DNA of 62,168 bases from Gammaproteobacteria bacterium (GTDB lineage: Bacteria; Pseudomonadota; Gammaproteobacteria; Steroidobacterales; UBA11654), in the NCBI GenBank assembly GCA_029941465.1, contig JAPYQN010000007.1:1-62168 (forward strand), read 5' to 3'. Below, piece by piece: positions 24,945 to 32,361 of this stretch. Below the pieces are notes generated by a model. That model saw nothing but the letters and a program-made list of their open reading frames with translations, had not been told where the DNA came from and made no database searches. Positions within the stretch are counted from its first letter, which is position 1. Every line of letters starts with the position of its first letter. The translations under genes were made by a program, and so were the position numbers.

Positions 24945-25610
24945 ATGAGCAATCAAACCATCCAATTAAATGACGATCTCTATGACTATCTTTTGTCAGT
25001 TTCTTTAAAAGAAGACGAGATATTAAAGAGTCTAAGAATGACAACGTCCTCCATGCCAGGCTCCAGAATGCAGATTGCCCCTGATCAAGGTCAATTCATG
25101 GCTATGCTGATTAAAATTATGGGGGCAGAGAAATTAATTGAAATTGGAACATACACTGGTTACAGCACTCTGGTTTGTGCTATGGCAATGAAAAAAGGAC
25201 AAATTATAGCTCTTGATCGTGATCCTATATCTACAGCTGTTGCTAGGGATTTTTGGAAACAAGCTGGGGTTGATGATTTAATTGACTGTCGTCTTGGAGA
25301 CGCTTTGGAATCACTAAATAAGATTATTGATGATGAAGATGGCTTATCCAGTTTTGATTTTATTTTCATCGATGCAGACAAGAGAAATTATAAAAATTAT
25401 TATGAAATAGGATTGAAGTTATTAAAACAGAATGGGATTATAATTTTTGATAATGTTTTATGGAGCGGAGCAGTGGCTGACCTCAATGATCAAGATAAAA
25501 ATACCCTTGCTTTAAGGGAGCTTAATGAGACATTGTATAAAGATAATAGAATTGAACTCAGTATGATTCCTGTTGGTGATGGCTTAACGATTGTAAGGAA
25601 AAAAGAATAA
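24945..25610 (+). CDS. Class I SAM-dependent O-methyltransferase
   Basis: A 221-residue member of the COMT-like O-methyltransferase family (methyltransferase 3 type). Motif I is EIGTYTGYSTL. The metal-binding block is FIFIDADKRNY followed by IIFDNVLWSGAV. Relatives methylate catechols, caffeoyl-CoA or small phenolics in a metal-dependent way; the substrate here is unknown. The stop and the DUF2237 start share one base (TAATG), so the two are co-translated. Confidence 0.87.
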   Translation: MSNQTIQLNDDLYDYLLSVSLKEDEILKSLRMTTSSMPGSRMQIAPDQGQFMAMLIKIMGAEKLIEIGTYTGYSTLVCAMAMKKGQIIALDRDPISTAVARDFWKQAGVDDLIDCRLGDALESLNKIIDDEDGLSSFDFIFIDADKRNYKNYYEIGLKLLKQNGIIIFDNVLWSGAVADLNDQDKNTLALRELNETLYKDNRIELSMIPVGDGLTIVRKKE

Positions 25611-25981
25611 TGAAAGATTCACTAAATGTCTTTGGCGAACCTCTAAATGAATGCAGCAGTTCTCCCAAAACTGGTTTTTTTAGAAATGGTTGTTGCGATA
25701 CCTCAGATGAGGATCTAGGCAGTCACACGGTATGTACTATTCTAACTGAAGAATTTCTTGAGTTTAGTGCATCAGTTGGAAATGATTTGTCTACGCCAAT
25801 GCCTGCACTAGGTTTTTCAGGTTTAAACCCAGGGGACCAATGGTGTTTATGTGCTCCAAGATGGCAACAAGCTTTTGAAGCAAGCTCAGCTCCAAAAGTA
25901 GTTTTATCTTCTACACACCAAGGTGCCTTAGATTACATTGACTTTGAAAATCTAAAAAAGTTTGCGGTAGATATTAATTAG
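25610..25981 (+). CDS. DUF2237 family protein
   Basis: A 123-residue cytosolic protein with the family's conserved pieces: an N-terminal NVFGEPLNEC, GFFRNGCCDT, the DLGSHTVC segment and GDQWCLCAPRWQQA. Several invariant Cys suggest a metal or redox site. The family is widespread and uncharacterised. It overlaps the O-methyltransferase by one base. Confidence 0.85.
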   Translation: MKDSLNVFGEPLNECSSSPKTGFFRNGCCDTSDEDLGSHTVCTILTEEFLEFSASVGNDLSTPMPALGFSGLNPGDQWCLCAPRWQQAFEASSAPKVVLSSTHQGALDYIDFENLKKFAVDIN

Positions 25982-26005
25982 GTTTTTTTTATTTTTTTAC
26001 ATTGA

Positions 26006-26956
26006 ATGAATATTAAAAAAACAATCTTATTTTCCCTGGTAATCATTATTCAAGGTTGCTCCCTAACTCAAGAAAAAGACTTTGGGAATCAAACACAAAG
26101 ATTAGAACAACTATCAGTTGAAAACAGGCTAATAGCTGAAGATCTTATTAAATTTATAGAAGATTCAGATAACAAATATTTTAGTTGGGCAGGCTGTATA
26201 AATCTTAACTTAACTGCCATTGATAACAATTGTCTTGGTAAAGACAATGGCAATACTGCTGATGAGAGCTTCCAATCTGTAACAAAATATTCAGATTTTG
26301 ATATAAGGGTTGCTAGAGGACCAATAGTCGAGAAAATTGGTCGGATGATTTCTGAAGGTAAAATGACTTCACCTGGAAGAGGGGAAGAGAGGAATTTATT
26401 ATGGGGCCGTTTTTATTCCATTGATGTTTATCCAAAAACCCCATTAGTGGGAATGCTTCATGCAACTTTAGTCCTTCAAATTTTTGAAGATGGCTCTATA
26501 GGAACAGGTGGCTGGCTTGATGTTATGCCTGGTACAAGAGTCAAGAGTGACATGAATTATTTAAAAAAAGTGACAGATGAATATTTCGAAGAAAATAATG
26601 CTGATCCAAGTTTATACAGAAGGCTAGTTTGTAAAGGGACAGAAGAAACAATCGCAGAATTTAGAAGAAAGCCGTCATGTTCTGGAGTTAGCTTTTATGG
26701 TCCTCCAGTGTTTAGAGAGAGCGGTGAAAAAAGTTATAGATTCATCAAAGGCATGTACTCAGAATTTGTTGATGCATATTTTGAAACTATTCAGAAAAGA
26801 ATGAATGATCCATTTACAGAAGAAGACCTACTTGCTCAGGAAAAGATGAGAAAGAGCTGGTTAATAGATCAGTTATTCTCAGATCCTTTCGCCAGTAAAA
26901 TTGTTCCTTTTGAAGTATGGGCAACTGCTAATGTTGCACCAACGGTGAAATTTTAG
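26006..26956 (+). CDS. Lipoprotein resembling coproporphyrinogen III oxidase (HemF-like)
   Basis: A 316-residue predicted lipoprotein (lipobox IQGC, Cys 18). Reading by eye, residues 95-316 follow the order of aerobic coproporphyrinogen oxidase: ARGPIVEKIGRMIS (family EDG-x2-FEKAGVN), VYPKTPLVGMLHATL with His 152 (family HPxNPxVPTxHxNVR), GGWLDVMPG with Asp 172 (family GGGxDLTPYY), DEYF and YR before 210, and a C-terminal helix FVDAYFETIQKR (family AYxPIVxRR). Several catalytic positions differ: the second His is gone and the FFDDL segment reads SFYGPPV. It is probably a diverged, exported relative and not a heme enzyme. It is nine bases before a membrane-protein gene. Confidence 0.55.
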   Translation: MNIKKTILFSLVIIIQGCSLTQEKDFGNQTQRLEQLSVENRLIAEDLIKFIEDSDNKYFSWAGCINLNLTAIDNNCLGKDNGNTADESFQSVTKYSDFDIRVARGPIVEKIGRMISEGKMTSPGRGEERNLLWGRFYSIDVYPKTPLVGMLHATLVLQIFEDGSIGTGGWLDVMPGTRVKSDMNYLKKVTDEYFEENNADPSLYRRLVCKGTEETIAEFRRKPSCSGVSFYGPPVFRESGEKSYRFIKGMYSEFVDAYFETIQKRMNDPFTEEDLLAQEKMRKSWLIDQLFSDPFASKIVPFEVWATANVAPTVKF

Positions 26957-26965
26957 GAGATATAA

Positions 26966-27556
26966 ATGAATGTAGCAATAAAACAAAACGATGATCCAAA
27001 TCGTTTCTTTTGGTACTTCATTTATTTAATGATTTCATTCGTTAGTGCTTTGCCTCTTTTTGGACTTAGACTTAATGATTTTGGTATTAACTATCTGTTT
27101 TTACTATTTATTCATGAGTTTGCTAGCTTTCTTTTTTTTGGCCATACTTTTTTCTCAAATATATGGGCGATGCAAATTCGCTTTAACCAAGCAAAAGAAG
27201 TTGGTGTTTGGGCAAGGTTTTTTTTAAGAAAGCTAGCCTTATCAATTACGATGACAACTTCGATCATAATCCCGATAACAGGACTAATGCTCATTGAATC
27301 ATGGGGCGGATTACATAATGCTCCTTGGGCTTGGAATGCTTATTTTGCATTCTGGTTAATGGCCGCTATAAGCATTACCCCTGATGTAATTCGTTATGGC
27401 AGAAATAGGAATGCTGGTGATCCAAAACACGGAATGGTCAGTGGGGCTATTCGAGGTAATATTGGTACAGTTTTAACCATTTATATCATTTGTTGCATGA
27501 TCCTAAAAATTGCTTGGATAACACCATTTGCAAAGTGGTCAATATTTTTAGCTTAA
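26966..27556 (+). CDS. Multi-pass membrane protein, unknown function
   Basis: A 196-residue integral membrane protein with about five helices (roughly 15-33, 40-62, 85-107, 120-140, 163-182). GGAG lies upstream of the ATG. Helix 2 carries two His (FIHEFASFLFFGHTFF), followed by a loop IWAMQIRFN. Small membrane proteins of the HemJ and DUF2269 types have similar His-bearing helices, but I cannot show homology. The 9-bp spacing to the HemF-like lipoprotein suggests a functional pair. Confidence 0.6.
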   Translation: MNVAIKQNDDPNRFFWYFIYLMISFVSALPLFGLRLNDFGINYLFLLFIHEFASFLFFGHTFFSNIWAMQIRFNQAKEVGVWARFFLRKLALSITMTTSIIIPITGLMLIESWGGLHNAPWAWNAYFAFWLMAAISITPDVIRYGRNRNAGDPKHGMVSGAIRGNIGTVLTIYIICCMILKIAWITPFAKWSIFLA

Positions 27557-27560
27557 TAGA

Positions 27561-28556
27561 TTAGTTGGTATCTTTCTGATACTTAAATCTGTCATCAACC
27601 CTTGTTTCTTTTTTCATAGCTTCAGAATTAGCTTCTGCTTGAGCAAGACCATCCTGTATATTCTTTTGCTGGCTTACTGGTTTATATAGAATTCCTTTGT
27701 CTGGATTTATAAATTGTTTAAGTGGGCTAATCTCATGATGTCCATCCATGGCACAAAAACGAGTAATAGAATACCTATCATGAGATGTAGGTGGAACCCT
27801 GTGAGGCGTTGCTTTAACTTTACCATTAGTCATTATTTCCAACATATCCCCTAACATTACGATGATCTCATAACGAGTTGAATCAACCATATGCCATTTT
27901 CCTGAACGATGTTTCAATTGCGAACCTTCTGCAGATTGGGTCAGGAGTGTAAAAACCTCATAATCTGTATGGGCACTGATACCAAAGAGGTTATCTTCTG
28001 GAATGCCCTCAACAGCAGGATAGTATATTAACCTCATAGTAGAAGGAGATTTTTCTGTCATTTTCTTGGAAATAAAACCCTTATTTATTACTAAAGCCTC
28101 CTCAATTTTATTTGCCAATTGGTTCTCTACTTTTGAGAATTCTAAATAGTAATTATAAATTGATTTTTTGAAATCAGGCATTTTAGGTGGCCATAAGTTT
28201 GGACCAAAATTTTCAAATTCATGGTCTATTTCTTCTATCTCATAACACATATCAAATGCGGAACAAGTGGCTTTTGTATTCGCAGAATAAGCTGGTTCTT
28301 CTCCGCAAGGTGACCATCCTCTTCCAGAATGAGAGTAGCGATAATGTGTTGCTTGTTTTATTGGGTCAGAATCTTTCATATCATGAAAGGTTTTAGATTG
28401 ACCATAAGCTTCATCTATGACTTTCTCTGAAACCCCATGATCGATAAGAAGAAAATAGCAATCTTCAATTAATGCGTCTGTAAGTCTTTTTAATTCAGTA
28501 GACTGATCCTGTTGATGGGAATCATCTAGGAGTCTTTTTAGGCTTATTTTTTTCAC
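27561..28556 (-). CDS. 2-oxoglutarate/Fe(II) oxygenase, isopenicillin-N-synthase family
   Basis: A 331-residue oxygenase of the IPNS/ACC-oxidase type. The iron ligands are His and Asp in SAHTDYEVF and His in TPHRVPP; the 2OG-binding Arg-x-Ser is RYSITRF. The N-terminal DIOX_N part (CYFLLIDHGV) is also clear. The substrate is unknown. It starts at a GTG (28556) with AAGGA about 14 bases upstream; no in-frame ATG is close. It is divergent from the bolA-like gene (80 bp). Confidence 0.87.
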   Translation of the reverse strand: MKKISLKRLLDDSHQQDQSTELKRLTDALIEDCYFLLIDHGVSEKVIDEAYGQSKTFHDMKDSDPIKQATHYRYSHSGRGWSPCGEEPAYSANTKATCSAFDMCYEIEEIDHEFENFGPNLWPPKMPDFKKSIYNYYLEFSKVENQLANKIEEALVINKGFISKKMTEKSPSTMRLIYYPAVEGIPEDNLFGISAHTDYEVFTLLTQSAEGSQLKHRSGKWHMVDSTRYEIIVMLGDMLEIMTNGKVKATPHRVPPTSHDRYSITRFCAMDGHHEISPLKQFINPDKGILYKPVSQQKNIQDGLAQAEANSEAMKKETRVDDRFKYQKDTN

Positions 28557-28636
28557 AAAACAAATACATTCCTTACATCAATTAGTTTAATTTTATATGA
28601 TCTTTTATAAGATAGAAGGCTAATATTTAAAACATA

Positions 28637-28915
28637 ATGAAAAGTCGAATAGAAATAATTGAACTTACACTGCGAGATAATCTAAACATTCACAAGTTGA
28701 TTATAGAGGATCAAGGCCATTTACATAAAGGTCACAAAGCAGCAAAAGAAGGAAAAATGCATTTAAAAATATCAATAGTGAGTAATGATTTTAAAGATAT
28801 ATCTCCAATCCAACGCCATCAAAAAGTTTATTCTGTATTAGGCGAGTTTCTAAAAGATGAATTACATGCGCTGTCGCTAGAGTTGAAAACAATAGAAGAA
28901 TTAAAGATTATCTAA
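28637..28915 (+). CDS. BolA-family protein
   Basis: A 92-residue BolA-fold protein: N-terminal helix (SRIEIIELTL), then HLHKGHKAA, where family members keep G-H-x-x-H type ligands for shared Fe-S clusters with monothiol glutaredoxins, then the SPIQRHQKVYSVLGE helix and ELHALSLEL. Whether it is BolA or IbaG is unclear. The stop interlocks with that of the convergent methyltransferase fusion (CTAA, 28912-28915). Confidence 0.87.
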   Translation: MKSRIEIIELTLRDNLNIHKLIIEDQGHLHKGHKAAKEGKMHLKISIVSNDFKDISPIQRHQKVYSVLGEFLKDELHALSLELKTIEELKII

Positions 28916-30273
28916 TTTTTTACCGCAATTATTCCAGCGTGATCTTTACCGTAATCAGAACTTGCTCTTGCAGGCCCAAAAAATTTTGCTGAGATAATGT
29001 CAAATCCTGCAGCTTTACATTCTCTAGCTAGAGTATCTGGATCTAAACAATTCATATGAGGCGTCATACCTTTTGGTAATTTTGTCACTGGTAAGCAATC
29101 TAGTACATTCTCAATAAATCCAGGAAAAGGATCACCAGCTTCTAGTTTCTTTTCAAACTCCGGTAAATAGTTTTTCCAGGGACCTGAAAAACAGGTATCA
29201 GTAATCAAATAAATTTGACCTCCTGGTTGAAGCCATTTGTACATATTCCCTAATGTTTCTATTAATTCATCAGGTGTTAGAAAGTGTAAACATCTTGAAC
29301 AGTGAATAGAGATAAAAGATTCATTCTCAAAATCAATATTGGGGAGTGTGCCAGCCTTGATTTTAAGATTAGGTTTTAGTTCCTCAGGAGTCTCTTTTAA
29401 TAGAATATCAAGATGTGCTTGATCCATATCCGATGCAAGGATTTTAGCTCCTTTCTTAAGAGCAGCAATAGATGCAATACCATAAGCACAACCTACATCA
29501 AGAGAAAGTCCTTTCATTTTAGATGAATCTTCAGCAAAAGACTTAGAGACATCATTTAAATCTTCTTCCATAAAACCTCGCCCATTTAAGCAAGGAATAA
29601 GCCCCGGTATATAAGCTTTTGGCATAACCTTTTTCCCTATAATTTTAGACAAAAGGTTGATTAATATAGGTTTAAAAAAGCTTAGTCGTCTTTTAAAGCT
29701 GACTTTGTATTCCTTGTTCTCATCATCCATAATTCTTCTATGAAAGGCTTCAAATTTTGGATGTATGTTTCTCTCATAGAGTTGCATAAGAAAACGATTG
29801 GTTATGGAATGGATTAAAGGAATTTTTACCCACTTCTTATATAACTCTTGCATATATATAACCGGTGTTTTATGACTTTCAGCGTAGGCAATAAATTTCC
29901 AGCCTTCTTTTTTTCTTCTAAATAAAGCACTAATTCTGGCATCACCTCCCCAAGCCTTCATTGGCCCCCTCATTTTCATATCATGCCTTACCCAACCAAC
30001 AGCAAAAACATATTCATCTGATAAAGGCTTGACTTTGATGTTATAAAATCTCATACGAATGGCTTCGAGCATTCTTCTTCCAGGAACTGGTTCCCAGTAT
30101 TTTTTTAGAGCATCCCATCCAATTTTCCAGTCAGCTTGTTCTTCAGCCAAATAAAATGGGTCTGCGTCTTCTTCATCCCAAAGAGTTTTTAAATCTCCAT
30201 ACTTTTGAGAATCCCATATACGTTCAGCTGATCTGAAAACTTGTTCAATTTCGTTTTGAAGTTCTTGTGTCAT
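28912..30273 (-). CDS. NTF2-like domain fused to a SAM methyltransferase
   Basis: A 453-residue two-domain protein. Residues 1-135 look like a SnoaL/DUF4440 NTF2-like fold (helical start, VFAVGWVRHD, ISALFRRKKEGWKFIAYAES). A basic linker with many aromatic residues (about 140-225) follows. Residues about 255-453 are a class I methyltransferase with motif I LSLDVGCAYG (257-266), ASDMDQ (acidic end of strand 2) and LQPGGQIYLIT. NTF2-like domains often bind small hydrophobic ligands, so the fusion could present a substrate to the methyltransferase. The substrate is unknown. Confidence 0.75.
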   Translation of the reverse strand: MTQELQNEIEQVFRSAERIWDSQKYGDLKTLWDEEDADPFYLAEEQADWKIGWDALKKYWEPVPGRRMLEAIRMRFYNIKVKPLSDEYVFAVGWVRHDMKMRGPMKAWGGDARISALFRRKKEGWKFIAYAESHKTPVIYMQELYKKWVKIPLIHSITNRFLMQLYERNIHPKFEAFHRRIMDDENKEYKVSFKRRLSFFKPILINLLSKIIGKKVMPKAYIPGLIPCLNGRGFMEEDLNDVSKSFAEDSSKMKGLSLDVGCAYGIASIAALKKGAKILASDMDQAHLDILLKETPEELKPNLKIKAGTLPNIDFENESFISIHCSRCLHFLTPDELIETLGNMYKWLQPGGQIYLITDTCFSGPWKNYLPEFEKKLEAGDPFPGFIENVLDCLPVTKLPKGMTPHMNCLDPDTLARECKAAGFDIISAKFFGPARASSDYGKDHAGIIAVKN

Positions 30274-30317
30274 TTTTCTTATACACCCTTTGTTATACTT
30301 TATATAAACAATACTTT

Positions 30318-31298
30318 ATGTCAAAAATTGAATCACCATCCGCACAATTGAATTTTGCGATCATCAGTGTTGCTGATTTGAATAAATCAATTGAATTTTA
30401 TTCAGATGTTATTGGTCTGAGATCTTTACCGATTATGGAATATGAAACTGAATTAGGCGTTAGTATATGGTCTGTCCCTAAAGGCACTAAAATAAGACAA
30501 TCTTTATGTCATCGAGATAATAGTGAGGTTGGTCAAGTGCTTTTGATTGAATTCTCAAATGACAAAAAAAACTATATAAGAACTGACCTTAATGCGGGTA
30601 TGGTCAGGGGTTTTTGGAATATTAATTTTTATGTAAAGGATATTTATCAGTCAGTTGAAATTTTAAAAAATAAGGGCTATTTACCATGGTCAGACCCAAC
30701 CGAGCATCAAATTGGTGACCAAGTAGGGACACCTATAGAGGTTATAGTTAATGGCCCAGATGGTATAGCTGTTAATTTAGTTCAATTGCCAGGAAATTCT
30801 CAGCGAGAATCAATCCAAGATATGTGTAGTTTTTTTCAATCTAATGGAACCACCAATAAGGGTTTCACAGAAATCGTGACGACTTCTCATTGTGTTAGTA
30901 ATACTGAAAATGCAAAGAACTTTTATCATGATGTTCTTGGTATGCAAGAGATGTTTAGTGATGTACTTTGTGCCAAAGAGTCTAATCAGTTTCTTAGAAG
31001 ACCTGTTGAGGGGAAAACACTAATTACCTTTATGAAAGGAGAGCATTTTTATGGAAAAATTGCCCTGTCTGAACCTTTGAACTATAAGGTACCTAACAAT
31101 ATACAAAACGCATGCCCGCCAAATATAGGTTATTTTGGACAGGGATTCTTAATTAATGATACCCGAAAGATTTTGACTAAAAATAATTTAAATATTCTTT
31201 GCCAAGGTCCAATTAATATTAGTGAGGAAGAGGTGAGGGAAGCAATTAGTTTAAAATGTCCTGGTAGTGACGCCCTCATTTATTTATTAGAACAATAG
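30318..31298 (+). CDS. Two-domain VOC (glyoxalase/extradiol dioxygenase fold) protein
   Basis: A 326-residue protein with two VOC halves. The first begins at LNFAIISVADLNKSIEFY and the second near residue 195 (VTTSHCVSNTENAKNFYHDV). I choose the ATG at 30318 because the domain starts eight residues later; the ATG at 30267 would overlap the divergent methyltransferase gene. Metal-ligand positions in the first half are not obviously intact. Function is unknown; two-domain VOC proteins include dioxygenases and resistance proteins. It is followed 32 bp later by the LLM flavin enzyme, so they are likely co-transcribed. Confidence 0.75.
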   Translation: MSKIESPSAQLNFAIISVADLNKSIEFYSDVIGLRSLPIMEYETELGVSIWSVPKGTKIRQSLCHRDNSEVGQVLLIEFSNDKKNYIRTDLNAGMVRGFWNINFYVKDIYQSVEILKNKGYLPWSDPTEHQIGDQVGTPIEVIVNGPDGIAVNLVQLPGNSQRESIQDMCSFFQSNGTTNKGFTEIVTTSHCVSNTENAKNFYHDVLGMQEMFSDVLCAKESNQFLRRPVEGKTLITFMKGEHFYGKIALSEPLNYKVPNNIQNACPPNIGYFGQGFLINDTRKILTKNNLNILCQGPINISEEEVREAISLKCPGSDALIYLLEQ

Positions 31299-31330
31299 GA
31301 TATAATTCCCTAAATAATGGAGAAAAGGTG

Positions 31331-32359
31331 ATGACAGAAATAGGTGTAGTAATGGAACCAGTTCCTAAGTGCTCTGCTGAAATGTCCTCCTTGATAGAAG
31401 ACATGGGTTTCGACATGGTCTTATGTCCTGACACTCAGAATTTATCGGCTGACCCTTATGGACAGCTTTCTTTAATAGCAAATGCCACAACTACTCTCAG
31501 AATGGGAACTGGTGTTACTCACCCAGTCACAAGAGCAGCTGCAGTTACTGCTTCAGCTATGGCCTCATTACAAGAAGAATCTGGCGGACGAGCTATTTGT
31601 GGAATTGGGCGAGGTGATTCCGCTGCTGCTCACATTGGCAAGCGACAGGCAACCACTGAGGAACTAAGAAACTGTGTTCTAACTATAAAACATTATCTAA
31701 GAGGAGAGGCCATCGATGTAGGTAATATGCAATCACCAATTCGATGGATTGATCCAGAAATTATTAAACCAGTACCAATAGATATTGCGTGTACAGGACC
31801 TAAAACAATAGCCATGGCTTGTGATGTTGCAGATCGTGTCACCTTTGCAGTTGGAAGTGCAACAGAAAGGGTAGAGTGGGCAATGAATACTGCAAATGAA
31901 CAAATTGAAAAAATGGGAAGATCTAGGGATGAATTTAAAATAGGAGCATATGTTAATTTAATCTGTGACCACAATGAAAAAAAAGCTATTTCTATGGCAA
32001 GAATGTTAGCAGGTCTGGTTGCACACTTTACTGCTATGAAAGAAGCACCAACTGAACATTTACCAAAACAATTAAAACCTATTACTGAAAAGCTTCAAAC
32101 TGATTATGACATGAAGAATCATTCTAGTGAAAAAGGCGATCACCTTGATCTTATTGATGATGAGTTCATTGATTGGTTCACAATTGCTGGACCACCACAA
32201 AAATGTATTGATCGTTTAGGAGAATTGATTGAACTAGGGCTTGATCATATTTACTTACTTGGTGGTTCCCCAGTTCAAGAACCAAGAGACGCTAGACTTA
32301 GAGCAATGGTAAAGCAAACTGAAGTTTTTGCTAAGGAAGTTCTGCCCTCATTTAAATAG
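31331..32359 (+). CDS. LLM-class flavin-dependent oxidoreductase
   Basis: Luciferase-like TIM-barrel oxidoreductase (342 residues) using FMN or F420. Features: MGFDMVLCPD, LRMGTGVTHP, the glycine-rich GIGRGDSA and, late, FTIAGPPQKCIDRLGEL before LDHIYLLGG. GGAG (31319-31322) is eight bases before the ATG at 31331, which I prefer to the adjacent GTG. The Mer-like arrangement resembles F420-dependent enzymes, but the cofactor cannot be decided. It converges on the TonB receptor with a 2-bp gap. Confidence 0.85.
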   Translation: MTEIGVVMEPVPKCSAEMSSLIEDMGFDMVLCPDTQNLSADPYGQLSLIANATTTLRMGTGVTHPVTRAAAVTASAMASLQEESGGRAICGIGRGDSAAAHIGKRQATTEELRNCVLTIKHYLRGEAIDVGNMQSPIRWIDPEIIKPVPIDIACTGPKTIAMACDVADRVTFAVGSATERVEWAMNTANEQIEKMGRSRDEFKIGAYVNLICDHNEKKAISMARMLAGLVAHFTAMKEAPTEHLPKQLKPITEKLQTDYDMKNHSSEKGDHLDLIDDEFIDWFTIAGPPQKCIDRLGELIELGLDHIYLLGGSPVQEPRDARLRAMVKQTEVFAKEVLPSFK

Positions 32360-32361
32360 AG

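Noticed and set aside
30267..30317. Longer N-terminus for the VOC protein
   Set aside because: It would overlap the divergent methyltransferase start and add a non-homologous 17-residue hydrophobic stretch.
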